DNA of 64,000 bases, taken from contig NZ_LT635469.1 in NCBI RefSeq assembly GCF_900120295.1, forward strand, positions 1 through 64,000, in the 5' to 3' direction. The position numbers were made by a program, and so were the translations under genes. How positions within the stretch are numbered: the stretch's first letter is position 1; each line of letters begins with the position of its first letter. Shown in pieces: positions 27,169 to 36,103 of the stretch. This DNA is from Blautia sp. Marseille-P3201T. Its GTDB lineage: Bacteria; Bacillota; Clostridia; Lachnospirales; Lachnospiraceae. The notes beneath the pieces are model-generated. The model ran no database searches. It saw only the letters and a program-made list of their open reading frames with translations, and was not told where the DNA came from.

Positions 27169-28200
27169 ATGAAGATTATAGTATTAGCCGGAGGAAACAG
27201 TACAGAAAGAGAAGTATCTATTGCGTCAGGGCAGGGAGTCTGCAAGGCATTAAGAGAGCGTAATCACAAAGCAGTTCTTTTGGATCCTTACTTTGGAGTA
27301 CCCCAAAAAGAAGAAAATCTTTTTCCGGCAGAATATGATATTGATAAAGCAGCAGATGCTATGAGAGAAATGAGCAGTAAATTAGAGGAAACCATGAAGA
27401 CTCGTAGGGGATTTTTCGGACCAAATGTTCTGGAAATCTGTAAGGAAGCTGATATTGTCTTTCTGGCGCTTCATGGAGCAAATGGAGAAGATGGAAAAGT
27501 ACAGTCTGTTTTAGATTTAATGGGAATTAAATATACAGGTTCCGGTCCGTTAAGCAGCGGGATGGCAATGGATAAAGGTATTACAAAAATGGTTTTTGAA
27601 GCAAAGGGAGTACCTACACCAAAGGGAATTACTTTGGAAAAGGGAAAATGCAGCAGCCGTCTTTCAGATTATGGAATGGGATTTCCGGTTATTGTAAAAC
27701 CTTGTTGTGGAGGCTCCAGTGTAGGAGTGTGCATTGCGAATGATCAGAAGGAGTATGAAACAGCGTTATTAGAAGCTTTTTCTTATGAAAATGAAGTTGT
27801 AGTAGAACAGTTTATTACAGGAAGAGAATTTTCTGTAGCTGTTGTGGATAAAAAAGCATATCCTGTTATTGAAATTGCTCCGTTACAGGGCTTTTATGAT
27901 TACAAGAATAAATATCAGGCAGGTTCTTGTGTGGAAACTTGTCCTGCAGACCTTTCTTCTGCACTGACAAAAGAAATGCAGAAATATGCAGAAATGGGTT
28001 ATGAAGCATTAAATCTTCAGGCTTATGCCCGTCTGGACTTTTTAATGGATGATGAGGGAAATATGTATTGTCTGGAAGCAAATACTTTGCCGGGAATGAC
28101 ACCTACCAGTTTAATTCCTCAGGAAGCAAAAGCAATTGGAATGGATTACCCTCAGCTTTGCGAAAAACTCATTGAAGTTTCATTGAAAAAGTACCAGTAG
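27169..28200 (+). CDS. ddl: D-alanine--D-alanine ligase
   Basis: A 343-residue ATP-grasp enzyme making D-Ala-D-Ala for peptidoglycan precursors. Seen are the N-terminal VLAGGNSTEREVSIASG, the ALHGANGEDGKVQSVLD block, the ATP-grasp lysines in FPVIVKPCCGGSSVGV, and metal-binding end residues in YCLEANTLPGMTPTSLIP. Length is normal. AAAAGGAG precedes the ATG. murF follows 13 bp after the stop, so ligase and the enzyme that adds its product are made from one transcript, together possibly with the upstream transpeptidase (37 bp). Confidence 0.95.
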   Translation: MKIIVLAGGNSTEREVSIASGQGVCKALRERNHKAVLLDPYFGVPQKEENLFPAEYDIDKAADAMREMSSKLEETMKTRRGFFGPNVLEICKEADIVFLALHGANGEDGKVQSVLDLMGIKYTGSGPLSSGMAMDKGITKMVFEAKGVPTPKGITLEKGKCSSRLSDYGMGFPVIVKPCCGGSSVGVCIANDQKEYETALLEAFSYENEVVVEQFITGREFSVAVVDKKAYPVIEIAPLQGFYDYKNKYQAGSCVETCPADLSSALTKEMQKYAEMGYEALNLQAYARLDFLMDDEGNMYCLEANTLPGMTPTSLIPQEAKAIGMDYPQLCEKLIEVSLKKYQ

Positions 28201-28213
28201 GAGGGAAGACACT

Positions 28214-29578
28214 ATGAAAAATCTTACCTTAAAAAATCTTGCATTAGCCTGTAACGGAACTTATGTAGGAGCAAAGGAAGCGGAAAATAAAGAAATAACC
28301 TGCATTTTTACAGACAGCCGAAAGGCAGAAGCAGGAGGGTTGTTTGTTCCTATTAAAGGTGCGAGAGTAGATGCCCATGATTTTATTGAGCAGGTAATGG
28401 AAAAAGAAGTGCTGGCTACTTTATCAGAAAAAGATTTAGGAGAAAAGCCTTTTCCGTATATTCTTGTAGAGTCATCTCTTGCTGCTGTAAAGGATATTGC
28501 AGAATTTTATTTAAAACAGCTTCAGATACCAGTGGTGGGAATTACAGGAAGTGTTGGGAAGACCAGTACAAAAGAAGTGATAGCATCTGTATTGGCTCAG
28601 AAATATAATACTTTGAAAACACAGGGGAATTTCAATAATGAATTAGGTCTTCCTCTTACAATCTTCAGGCTTCGTGATGAGCATGAAATGGCAGTACTGG
28701 AGATGGGAATTAGCGATTTTGGGGAGATGCACAGACTGGCAAAAATCGCAAGACCGAATACTTGTGTCATTACAAATATTGGATTATGCCATTTGGAATT
28801 TTTGAAATCCAGAGACGGAATATTAAAGGCGAAAACAGAGATTTTTGATTATCTTCAGCCGGATGGACATATTATTTTAAATGGTGATGATGACAAGCTG
28901 GTGACTGTACAGGAAGCAAAAGGAATTAAACCTGTATTTTTCGGTGTAGAAAATCATCAGGGCATTTGGGCGGATGAGATTAAACCAGAAGGGTTAAAGG
29001 GAATTTCCTGCTGTATTCATGCAGGAGAAGAAAGTTTTTCTGTACTTATTCCTGTTCCGGGAAAACATTCTGTCTATAATGCTCTTGCGGCAACAGCAGT
29101 TGGTTTGACTTATGGGCTTACTATAGAAGAAATCCGCAGAGGTATCGAAAGCCTTCAGTCCGTAAGCGGCAGATTTCACATTATAGAAACACCAAAATAT
29201 ACAGTCATCGATGACTGCTACAATGCAAATCCAATATCCATGAAAGCCTCTTTAGATGTACTTACAGATGCTCTGGGCAGAAAAGTTGCCATCCTGGGCG
29301 ATATGGGAGAATTGGGTGCAGATGAAAGAAAGATGCATCAGGAAGTTGGAAAATATGCAGCAGAGAAAGAAATCGATGTTCTCTTATGTGTGGGAGAACT
29401 TTCAACAGATATGGCAGAGGCAGCCAAAGCAGTAAACTCTAAAACACAGGTAAGACATTTTACAAATAAAGAAAATTTGATGAAAGAAATTCCGGAAATT
29501 CTTGAAAAGGGTGATACGGTGCTGGTAAAGGCATCTCACTTTATGGAGTTTGGGGAGATTGTAGAAAAATTGAGTTAA
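28214..29578 (+). CDS. murF: UDP-N-acetylmuramoyl-tripeptide--D-alanyl-D-alanine ligase
   Basis: A 454-residue cytosolic Mur ligase that joins D-Ala-D-Ala to UDP-MurNAc-tripeptide. The N-terminal Mur_ligase domain has FTDSRKAEAGGLFVPIKG; the central ATPase domain has the P-loop GITGSVGKTSTKE (about residues 109-121) and NFNNELGLPLTIF; the C-terminal domain includes IDDCYNANPISMKASLD and LGDMGELG. All are MurF signatures. Start with AGGAGGGAAGAC upstream. It ends the cell-wall operon. Confidence 0.97.
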   Translation: MKNLTLKNLALACNGTYVGAKEAENKEITCIFTDSRKAEAGGLFVPIKGARVDAHDFIEQVMEKEVLATLSEKDLGEKPFPYILVESSLAAVKDIAEFYLKQLQIPVVGITGSVGKTSTKEVIASVLAQKYNTLKTQGNFNNELGLPLTIFRLRDEHEMAVLEMGISDFGEMHRLAKIARPNTCVITNIGLCHLEFLKSRDGILKAKTEIFDYLQPDGHIILNGDDDKLVTVQEAKGIKPVFFGVENHQGIWADEIKPEGLKGISCCIHAGEESFSVLIPVPGKHSVYNALAATAVGLTYGLTIEEIRRGIESLQSVSGRFHIIETPKYTVIDDCYNANPISMKASLDVLTDALGRKVAILGDMGELGADERKMHQEVGKYAAEKEIDVLLCVGELSTDMAEAAKAVNSKTQVRHFTNKENLMKEIPEILEKGDTVLVKASHFMEFGEIVEKLS

Positions 29579-29610
29579 TACATTGCATTTTCAGGGATAT
29601 ATTGTAATTC

Positions 29611-29639
29611 TTGCGAAATAGTATACTTTCTGTTATAAT
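29611..29639 (+). promoter_or_regulatory. Sigma-A promoter of the alanine symporter gene
   Basis: TTGCGA (29611-29616) and a perfect TATAAT (29634-29639), 17-bp spacer, 62 bp before the start codon. Confidence 0.8.
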
Positions 29640-29701
29640 TTCAGAAGTGTGCATGGTTAAAGCACTATGTAAGATACTATAACGTAAGGAGGAAATGACA
29701 C

Positions 29702-31102
29702 ATGCTGAACAACATTTTAAGTGCAGTAAATGATTGGATGTATACGTATCTTCTATTATTTCTGCTGGTAGGAACGGGAATTTACTTTACTGTGAGAACA
29801 CGTTTCGTACAGGTGAGATTATTAAAAGAGTCGTTTCATGTATTAAAAGAAAAAGCAGGAGAAGAGAATGGAAAAAAACAGGTTTCTTCTTTTCAGGCGC
29901 TGATGATTTCCACAGCCTCCAGAGTTGGAACAGGGAATATTGCGGGAATTGCTACAGCCATTGCAGCCGGCGGGGCCGGTGCAGTATTCTGGATGTGGCT
30001 CATGGCAGTGATTGGTGGAGCATCTGCTTTTATTGAAAGTACATTGGCACAGGTTTATAAAGTGAAGGATAAAGAGGAGTTTCGAGGAGGTCCTTCCTAT
30101 TACATGGAGAAGGCTCTTGGCAAACGCTGGCTGGGAATTTTATTTTCTGTTCTCCTGATTATCTGCTTTGCTTATGGTTTTAACGGGCTTCAATCCTTCA
30201 ATATGTCATCTTCTCTGGAATACTATATTCCGGGTTATAGCGATACAATTTATCCTATGATTGTAGGGTTGATTTTAGCAGTAGGAACAGCATTTGTTAT
30301 TTTTGGCGGTGTACACAGAATTGGTTTCATTACATCTGTGTTAGTGCCAATTATGGCTGGGGCATATTTGTTAATCGGGCTTTATACGATTATTACGAAT
30401 ATTACAGAACTTCCTGAAGTATTTTCTATGATTTTTTCTCAGGCATTTAATTTCAAGGCATTTGCCGGAGGTATGGCAGGAAGCGCCGTGGTAATCGGTA
30501 TTAAAAGAGGTCTGTTTTCCAACGAAGCAGGTATGGGAAGTGCCCCAAATGCTTCTGCGAGTGCATCTGTAAGTCATCCGGCAAAACAGGGAATGGTGCA
30601 GGTTTTGTCTGTATTTATTGATACTCTGTTAATCTGTTCTGCAACAGCTATGATGCTGTTACTTTCCGGTGTGCAGGGTGAGTCCGGTGTACTAGATGGA
30701 ATTCCTTTCGTTCAGAAAGCCATTTCTGAAAATGTGGGGAACTGGGGTATTCATTTTATTACGCTTTCAATTTTTGCCTTTGCATTCAGCAGCCTGATTG
30801 GAAATTATTATTACGCAGAGTCTAACATTCTGTTTATCAAAAACAATAAAAAATTATTATTTATTTTCCGTATTACCTGTCTTTTAGCAGTGTTTTTTGG
30901 AGCACAGGCAGATTTTTCCATGATGTGGAATATTGCGGATATTACTATGGGCTGTATGGCAACCGTAAATATTCTGGTTATTTTAGTTTTGGGAAATACG
31001 GCGATTAAAGTATTAAAAGATTACGAAAAACAGAAAAAAGAAGGAAAAAATCCTGTTTTTAAAGCAAAAGACGTGGGGATTGAGAATACGGAGTGCTGGT
31101 AA
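29702..31102 (+). CDS. Sodium:alanine symporter (AGCS family)
   Basis: A 466-residue integral membrane protein of the alanine/glycine:cation symporter family. The family signatures ALMISTASRVGTGNIAGIATAIAAGG near residue 65 and GIKRGLFSNEAGMGSAPNASASA near residue 268 are intact, as is the N-terminal VGTGIYFTVRTRFVQVR. It imports alanine or glycine with Na+ or H+. AAGGAGG sits before the ATG. A strong promoter and terminator make it monocistronic; placement after ddl/murF (users of D-alanine) is suggestive only. Confidence 0.94.
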   Translation: MLNNILSAVNDWMYTYLLLFLLVGTGIYFTVRTRFVQVRLLKESFHVLKEKAGEENGKKQVSSFQALMISTASRVGTGNIAGIATAIAAGGAGAVFWMWLMAVIGGASAFIESTLAQVYKVKDKEEFRGGPSYYMEKALGKRWLGILFSVLLIICFAYGFNGLQSFNMSSSLEYYIPGYSDTIYPMIVGLILAVGTAFVIFGGVHRIGFITSVLVPIMAGAYLLIGLYTIITNITELPEVFSMIFSQAFNFKAFAGGMAGSAVVIGIKRGLFSNEAGMGSAPNASASASVSHPAKQGMVQVLSVFIDTLLICSATAMMLLLSGVQGESGVLDGIPFVQKAISENVGNWGIHFITLSIFAFAFSSLIGNYYYAESNILFIKNNKKLLFIFRITCLLAVFFGAQADFSMMWNIADITMGCMATVNILVILVLGNTAIKVLKDYEKQKKEGKNPVFKAKDVGIENTECW

Positions 31103-31117
31103 AATAATCAGGTAATG

Positions 31118-31166
31118 AAAAGGTATACATTTGATGCAAATTAAGCGTCCAATGTATACCTTTTTT
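31118..31166. terminator. Bidirectional terminator between symporter and plsC
   Basis: AAAGGTATACATT and AATGTATACCTTT form a 13-bp stem followed by a T-run; it sits between convergent genes. Confidence 0.85.
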
Positions 31167-31177
31167 CGTGGAGTCTC

Positions 31178-31918
31178 TTAAGTTAAATCATGATTTTTTT
31201 CCAACATTTCTAAAATGACTTTCTGTGTATACGCTCCTAAATGTTTTTTGTCTTCTTTCTCTAACTGGTCCGGATAAATAGGAGCACCGTATTCAACAAC
31301 TAGCCTGCAAGGCTTGATTTTTGGAAAATGTGCTTCAAAAATTTCAGCAGAGTTGCTGATTGCAATAGGTATAATCGGACATCCTGCCTTTGTGGCAATT
31401 TTAAAGCTGCCTTCGTGGAATGGAAGCATTTCCAGTTCATTTTCCCCTTTGTTTCTTGTTCCCTCTGGAAAAATGCAAATCGAAATTCCGCTTTTTACTT
31501 TATCGATAGCAGTTAAAATAGTTTTCATGCCGGCTTTAATATCCTGTCTGTCTAAAAAGAGACAGTGCAGATAGCGCATCCATGTAGAGAGCAGAGGAAT
31601 TGGCTCCATTTCTTTTTTTGCAATATAACCTGTTAAATCAGGACATAAAGTATAAGTCAGCAGGATATCAAAAAAGCTTCGGTGATTTCCGATATACAGT
31701 ACTGGCTGGTCTGCAGGGACATTTTCATGTCCGATTATAGTGATTTTTGCACCGGTTACTTTTAAAATAAATTTAAAAACAGTTTGAATAATACGCAGGG
31801 AACTAATATCCTTTGCGCGTTTATTAAACTTTCCTACAATCCACTCCACAATAAGAATAGGAATAGACAAAATTAAGTATCCGATTACACAGATACATAC
31901 AATAAGAAATCGAAACAT
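31178..31918 (-). CDS. plsC: 1-acyl-sn-glycerol-3-phosphate acyltransferase
   Basis: A 246-residue membrane-associated acyltransferase converting lysophosphatidic acid to phosphatidic acid. N-terminal hydrophobic segments (about residues 3-27) precede the acyltransferase motifs: H-x4-D in GNHRSFFD (His79, Asp84), and FPEGTRNKG (about 150-158) for phosphate binding, then VPIAISN-like end block PIIPIAISNSAEIF. Full length. AAAGG lies nine bases from the ATG. Monocistronic on the minus strand. Confidence 0.93.
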   Translation of the reverse strand: MFRFLIVCICVIGYLILSIPILIVEWIVGKFNKRAKDISSLRIIQTVFKFILKVTGAKITIIGHENVPADQPVLYIGNHRSFFDILLTYTLCPDLTGYIAKKEMEPIPLLSTWMRYLHCLFLDRQDIKAGMKTILTAIDKVKSGISICIFPEGTRNKGENELEMLPFHEGSFKIATKAGCPIIPIAISNSAEIFEAHFPKIKPCRLVVEYGAPIYPDQLEKEDKKHLGAYTQKVILEMLEKNHDLT

Positions 31919-32048
31919 AATAAATAACCTTTCTTTCTGTTGAATAATTAAAAGATGCCTGACGGATTGCTTTGCATTTTGTACGCTTACAATCCCTGGT
32001 ATCTAATAAATTATAATGAAATCAGCTTTAATATGCAAGGATTAGTAC

Positions 32049-32077
32049 GCATATTTCAGAAAAAAACCGCATACATT
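32049..32077 (+). promoter_or_regulatory. Sigma-E promoter of the PrcB-like/sipL operon
   Basis: GCATATT (32049-32055), 14 bp, then CATACATT (32070-32077) match the sigma-E consensus at every defined position. Transcription would start near 32085. Confidence 0.7.
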
Positions 32078-32113
32078 TAGGATAAGACTGGCAAAGTGAA
32101 GGTGGCGCAAGAT

Positions 32114-32524
32114 GTGAAAAAAGGAACAGCCATAATACTGCTTTTGACAGCAATTTCCTGTTTTCTCTGCGGATGCAGTATTGAAAAAGTAAGGGCGATG
32201 GATGGTGTGAAGCCGGAGTATACTGTTATGAAGGAAGCAGATTATCCTGAAAAAGTAAAAGAATTGATAGGAGAAAATAAAACAAAGGAATTTCAGATGA
32301 CTTATCAGGATGCAGGCTACCTGTATCTTATGAAAGGATATGGCGAGCAGAAGACAGGAGGATATAGTATTCAGATTGAAGATTTATCTCTGTGGGATAA
32401 TGCAATTCATTTACAGACGACATTATTGGGACCTGAGGATGGTGAAGAACTAAAGGAGGAAGCATCTTATCCCTGCTTGGTGATTAAGATGAAATACCGG
32501 GAAGAGCCGGTTATTTTTGAATAG
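32114..32524 (+). CDS. PrcB-like lipoprotein
   Basis: A 136-residue lipoprotein. The signal peptide TAIILLLTAISCFLCGC has a lipobox LCGC, so the mature protein is lipid-anchored. The C-terminal half (YQDAGYLYLMKGYGEQKTGGYSIQIEDL...) resembles the PrcB C-terminal domain (PF14343), known from a treponemal protease complex. The GTG at 32114 is chosen because AAGGTGG lies eight bases upstream; the GTG at 32096 would start only about 11 nt from the predicted transcript start. A sigma-E promoter and the sipL gene 15 bp downstream imply a sporulation role. Confidence 0.65.
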   Translation: MKKGTAIILLLTAISCFLCGCSIEKVRAMDGVKPEYTVMKEADYPEKVKELIGENKTKEFQMTYQDAGYLYLMKGYGEQKTGGYSIQIEDLSLWDNAIHLQTTLLGPEDGEELKEEASYPCLVIKMKYREEPVIFE

Positions 32525-32539
32525 AAAAGGGGTAATGGT

Positions 32540-34099
32540 GTGGAACTGGTAACGAAAAATGTGTATATGCTTCAAAAAAAATGTGAGGCAGTCAATCAGA
32601 TTACTTTTGATGAGGATTTAAATGTTCCTGACGTAAAGCCGGATATCGGGCGCATGATACAGAAAAAAGGCGATATACAGTTAGAGGATATTCAGATAAC
32701 AGAAGGGCGTGCATATATTACAGGAGCCCTTGTGGTAAGTCTTTTATATGTCAGTGATAATGAAGAGAGACGTTTACAAAGTCTTATAGGAACTTTGCGT
32801 ATTGATGAAAATCTGAATTTGGAGGGGCTGGAGAACGGAGATAAAGTGCAGTTAAAATGGGATATTGAAGATTTAAGTGTTCAATTGATTAATTCCAGAA
32901 AATTAAATATGAAAGCACTGGTGACATTTACAGCATATGTGGAAGAAAGCAAAGAGCTGGAGCTTCCTGTTGCCGTGGAGGATGATGAGATTTCCCAGAA
33001 AAAAGAAGATATTTCCATTTTGGGAACTGTAATACATAAAAAAGATACTATGCGTATAAAAGAGGATATTTCTTTAAGCTCTAATAAACCTGATATTTAT
33101 GAGTTACTCTGGAATACGGTAGAAGTAAGAGGATTGGATATTCGGACAGAAAATGATAAAATTGTGATAAAGGGAGAGCTTTTTGTTTTTGCCCTTTACA
33201 GTGGAAATGATGAGAACAATTCTTTGCAATGGCTGGAACACTCAGTTCCTTTCTATCAAGAATTGGAATGTATAGGGTGTATTCAGGAAATGATCCCCAA
33301 TGTGGAAATTTCCATGCCACAGGGTGATTTAAAAGTAAAGCAGGATGAAGATGGGGAAGAGCGAGTCATTGGTGTGGACACTGTTCTGGAATTAGAAATG
33401 AAAATTTACGAAGAGGAAGAACTTTCTCTTCTTATGGATGTGTATACACCATTAAAAGAGTGTGAGGCAGTGAGGGAAAAACATACGTTAGAAAGTCTGC
33501 TGGTAAAGAATTTTTCAAAATGTAAGGTAAATGACAGAATTAAAATAGAAAACAGTCATGGGAAAATTCTGCAGATTTGTCACAGTGATGGCAGTGTTAA
33601 GGTGGACAGCAGCAGGATTGTGGAAAATGGAATTGAAGTGGAGGGAGTTGTCCAGATCCGGATTTTGTATATTATCGGGGATGATGATATGCCATTTTAT
33701 TCTATGGAGACTATGATACCTTTTCAACATATAATTGAGGCTGAACATATTACAGAAAATTGTGTTTATTACATGCGGGCAGACTTGGAGCAATTGTCAA
33801 CTACGATGATTGACAGCGATGAAATTGAGGCGAAAATAGTGATTAATTTAAACGCTCTGGTAATGAAGCAGAGAGAGACTGGTATTATTCAAAATATTGA
33901 AGAAAGAGAGCTGGACAGGGAAAAGCTACGCAATATGCCGGGAATTGTCGGATATCAGGTACAGCCTCAGGATACTCTATGGGATATTGCAAAACGGTTT
34001 TATACCACAATTGATACAATCTTAGAATTGAATGAAATGGAAACAGAAATAATTAAGCCCTATGATACATTGGTGCTTATGAAAAAAGTAGAAAAATAA
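32540..34099 (+). CDS. sipL: SipL-like spore protein (DUF3794/SPOCS repeats + LysM)
   Basis: A 519-residue cytosolic protein with three SPOCS/DUF3794-type beta domains (about 1-140, 150-300, 310-455; e.g. NQITFDEDLNVPDVKPDIGR and KEDISLSSNKPDIYELLW) and a C-terminal LysM (YQVQPQDTLWDIAKRFYTTI). This is the architecture of SipL, which binds SpoIVA to build the coat of clostridial spores (family knowledge). GTG start with AGGGG seven bases before. It is co-transcribed with the lipoprotein from the sigma-E promoter, fitting mother-cell expression. Confidence 0.9.
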   Translation: MELVTKNVYMLQKKCEAVNQITFDEDLNVPDVKPDIGRMIQKKGDIQLEDIQITEGRAYITGALVVSLLYVSDNEERRLQSLIGTLRIDENLNLEGLENGDKVQLKWDIEDLSVQLINSRKLNMKALVTFTAYVEESKELELPVAVEDDEISQKKEDISILGTVIHKKDTMRIKEDISLSSNKPDIYELLWNTVEVRGLDIRTENDKIVIKGELFVFALYSGNDENNSLQWLEHSVPFYQELECIGCIQEMIPNVEISMPQGDLKVKQDEDGEERVIGVDTVLELEMKIYEEEELSLLMDVYTPLKECEAVREKHTLESLLVKNFSKCKVNDRIKIENSHGKILQICHSDGSVKVDSSRIVENGIEVEGVVQIRILYIIGDDDMPFYSMETMIPFQHIIEAEHITENCVYYMRADLEQLSTTMIDSDEIEAKIVINLNALVMKQRETGIIQNIEERELDREKLRNMPGIVGYQVQPQDTLWDIAKRFYTTIDTILELNEMETEIIKPYDTLVLMKKVEK

Positions 34100-34110
34100 A
34101 ATATCATGAG

Positions 34111-34148
34111 TAAAGGGAGCGGTTTCATGTAAACGGCTCCCTTTAAAA
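34111..34148 (+). terminator. Terminator of the sipL operon
   Basis: TAAAGGGAGC and GCTCCCTTTA enclose a 15-nt loop containing a second pair GGTTT/AAAC; it lies 12 bp after the sipL stop. Confidence 0.8.
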
Positions 34149-34176
34149 TGCAGAAACTTATTTTTTGCTGTACTAG

Positions 34177-34205
34177 TTGAAAAAAAATAGGTTTTCATAT
34201 AGAAT
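34177..34205 (+). promoter_or_regulatory. Sigma-A promoter of ispE-gntR
   Basis: TTGAAA (34177-34182), 17 bp, TAGAAT (34200-34205). Confidence 0.65.
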
Positions 34206-34252
34206 AGAATGTACTAAAAGGAATACAATATACAAAAGTCGGAGGAGAAGCC

Positions 34253-35125
34253 ATGAGATTAAGAGCATTAGCAAAAATCAATCTTGGTTTAGATGTTCTG
34301 CGTAAAAGAGAAGACGGATATCATGAATTGCGTATGATTATGCAGACAATTAACATGTACGACCAATTAGATATAGAAATAAGTCAGACACCCGGAATTA
34401 CAATCACCACGAATTTGCCGTTTATACCGGTAAATGAAAATAATCTGGTATATAAAGCAGCCAGGCTTTTGATGGATGAATTTCAGATAGAGCAGGGAAT
34501 TACTGTGGATTTGCAGAAATTTATTCCGGTAGCAGCAGGTATGGCAGGGGGAAGTTCTGATGCAGCGGCAGCCATGATTGGTGTAAATCGTTTGTTTGGA
34601 TTAGGGCTTTCTGTAAAGGAACTGATGGAGAGAGGCGTGAAAATAGGCGCAGATGTACCTTATTGTCTTTTAAGAGGAACTGCATTGGCAGAAGGAATTG
34701 GAGACAAGCTTCGTGCCCTTCCGGCATGTCCGGATTGTTATGTGTTAATTGGAAAACCGGCAATTAGTGTGTCTACAAAGTTTGTTTATGAAAATCTTCA
34801 TGCTAATGAATTAGAATATCATCCTGAAATTGACAAAATGTTGGATGCAATTCAATGGCATAATTTGAATAAAATTGCAGACAATATGGGGAATGTATTA
34901 GAAACAGTTACAATTCCTCATTATCCTATTATTCAGGAAATTAAGGATCATATGAAAGAGCATGGGGCATTAAATGCTATGATGAGTGGCAGTGGACCTA
35001 CTGTGTTTGGTTTATTTGATGACAAAACAACGGCAGAAAATGCCTGCGAAGCATTGCGGGCCAGCCGTCTGGCGCGAACTGTTTTTTTGACTACAGTATT
35101 TAATAATGGAGGAAGGAGAAAATAG
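34253..35125 (+). CDS. ispE: 4-diphosphocytidyl-2-C-methyl-D-erythritol kinase
   Basis: A 290-residue GHMP kinase of the MEP isoprenoid pathway, phosphorylating CDP-methylerythritol. Signatures are the N-terminal AKINLGLDVLRKREDGYHEL, the ATP loop IPVAAGMAGGSSDAAAAMIG (about residues 88-107) and the C-terminal MMSGSGPTVFGLF. Full family length and intact. CGGAGGAG lies before the ATG. The GntR gene follows after 5 bp, so they are one transcript. Confidence 0.97.
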   Translation: MRLRALAKINLGLDVLRKREDGYHELRMIMQTINMYDQLDIEISQTPGITITTNLPFIPVNENNLVYKAARLLMDEFQIEQGITVDLQKFIPVAAGMAGGSSDAAAAMIGVNRLFGLGLSVKELMERGVKIGADVPYCLLRGTALAEGIGDKLRALPACPDCYVLIGKPAISVSTKFVYENLHANELEYHPEIDKMLDAIQWHNLNKIADNMGNVLETVTIPHYPIIQEIKDHMKEHGALNAMMSGSGPTVFGLFDDKTTAENACEALRASRLARTVFLTTVFNNGGRRK

Positions 35126-35130
35126 CAGGA

Positions 35131-35796
35131 ATGGATTTAGAAATGAATATGGATGACTATCTTCCTTTGAGGGATGTAGTTTTTAATACATTGAGAAGGG
35201 CAATTTTAAAAGGTGAATTAAAACCGGGAGAACGCCTGATGGAAATTGCCCTGGCAGATAAGCTTGGAGTAAGCCGTACACCAATCAGAGAGGCAATTCG
35301 TAAGCTGGAGTTGGAAGGGCTTGTGGTTATGGCTCCCAGAAAAGGGGCAAAGGTTGCTTCTATTACAGAGAGAGACTTAAATGATGTGCTGGAAGTAAGA
35401 AAAGGAATGGAAGTATTAGCCATTTCTCTTGCCTGTGAGCGAATTACAAAGGAAGAGATGGAACGTCTGGAAGAAATAGAAGCACACTTTCAGACACTCA
35501 TTGAGTCTGACAACCTTACAGAACTGGCAGAGGTGGATGTGGAATTCCATGACACCATTTATCAGGCAACCAATAATAAACGTCTGGTACAGCTTTTGAA
35601 TAATTTAAGAGAGCAGATGTATCGTTACCGTATGGAATATTTAAAAGATATTGCTGTACGCCGTACATTGGCAGAAGAACATAAATCCATCTGTGAGGCT
35701 TTGAGAGCAAGAGACGAAAAAAAGGCTTTAGATTACGTACAGCTTCACATTGATAATCAGCAAAAAGCAATTATTCGCAGTTTAAATCAAGAATAA
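35131..35796 (+). CDS. GntR-family (FadR subgroup) transcriptional regulator
   Basis: A 221-residue DNA-binding regulator. The N-terminal winged helix (about 10-75) includes LREAI-like core: GERLMEIALADKLGVSRTPI then REAIRKLELEGLV. The C-terminal FCD all-helical ligand domain (about 85-215) carries metal-ligand candidates DVEFHDTIYQATNN and EEHKSICEALRARD, typical of FadR-type sensors of small acids. Ligand unknown. Transcribed with ispE (5-bp gap) and ended by a strong terminator. Confidence 0.9.
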   Translation: MDLEMNMDDYLPLRDVVFNTLRRAILKGELKPGERLMEIALADKLGVSRTPIREAIRKLELEGLVVMAPRKGAKVASITERDLNDVLEVRKGMEVLAISLACERITKEEMERLEEIEAHFQTLIESDNLTELAEVDVEFHDTIYQATNNKRLVQLLNNLREQMYRYRMEYLKDIAVRRTLAEEHKSICEALRARDEKKALDYVQLHIDNQQKAIIRSLNQE

Positions 35797-35818
35797 AAGA
35801 AAATATGGGTGAGATAAT

Positions 35819-35861
35819 AAAAGGAGATGTTGCACGAAGTTTGTGTGGCAACTCCTTTTTT
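35819..35861 (+). terminator. Terminator of ispE-gntR
   Basis: AAAAGGAG-T-GTTGC and GGCAAC-TCCTTTT pair around a 13-nt loop and end in a T-run. Confidence 0.88.
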
Positions 35862-35902
35862 CATACAAATTAATGATAATGTTTGAAGATATAGACTCAG
35901 CC

Positions 35903-36052
35903 ATTCCATGGCAAATACGTCCATTTTCTTGCTTTTTTGCGCTGTCTACGGATGTTTTGTCCGCCAAACTCGTGCCAAGGCACTCAGACACGGCATCTAT
36001 AAGCGGCGGAGAAAAATAAGAAAATGGACAGGTTTGTTCATGGAATGGTTGG
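35903..36052. repeat. Long inverted-repeat element upstream of gerKA
   Basis: The outer arms CCATTCCATG...TCCATTTTCTT and AAGAAAATGGA...CATGGAATGG can fold into one large hairpin of about 150 nt. Its core has GTGCCAAGGCAC and further GC-rich segments, unlike the AT-rich surroundings. A 61-codon open frame across it (35908-36093) has low-complexity basic composition and no ribosome site, so I read this as a structured intergenic element, in the style of a MITE or REP unit. Confidence 0.6.
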
Positions 36053-36103
36053 AGCTGTATTCGTCATTTTGCCAAGTTTTAAAATTATTTTGAGGAGAAA
36101 ATC

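Noticed and set aside
35908-36093. A 61-codon frame before gerKA
   Set aside because: It reads through a long inverted repeat, has no ribosome site and an unusual basic composition.
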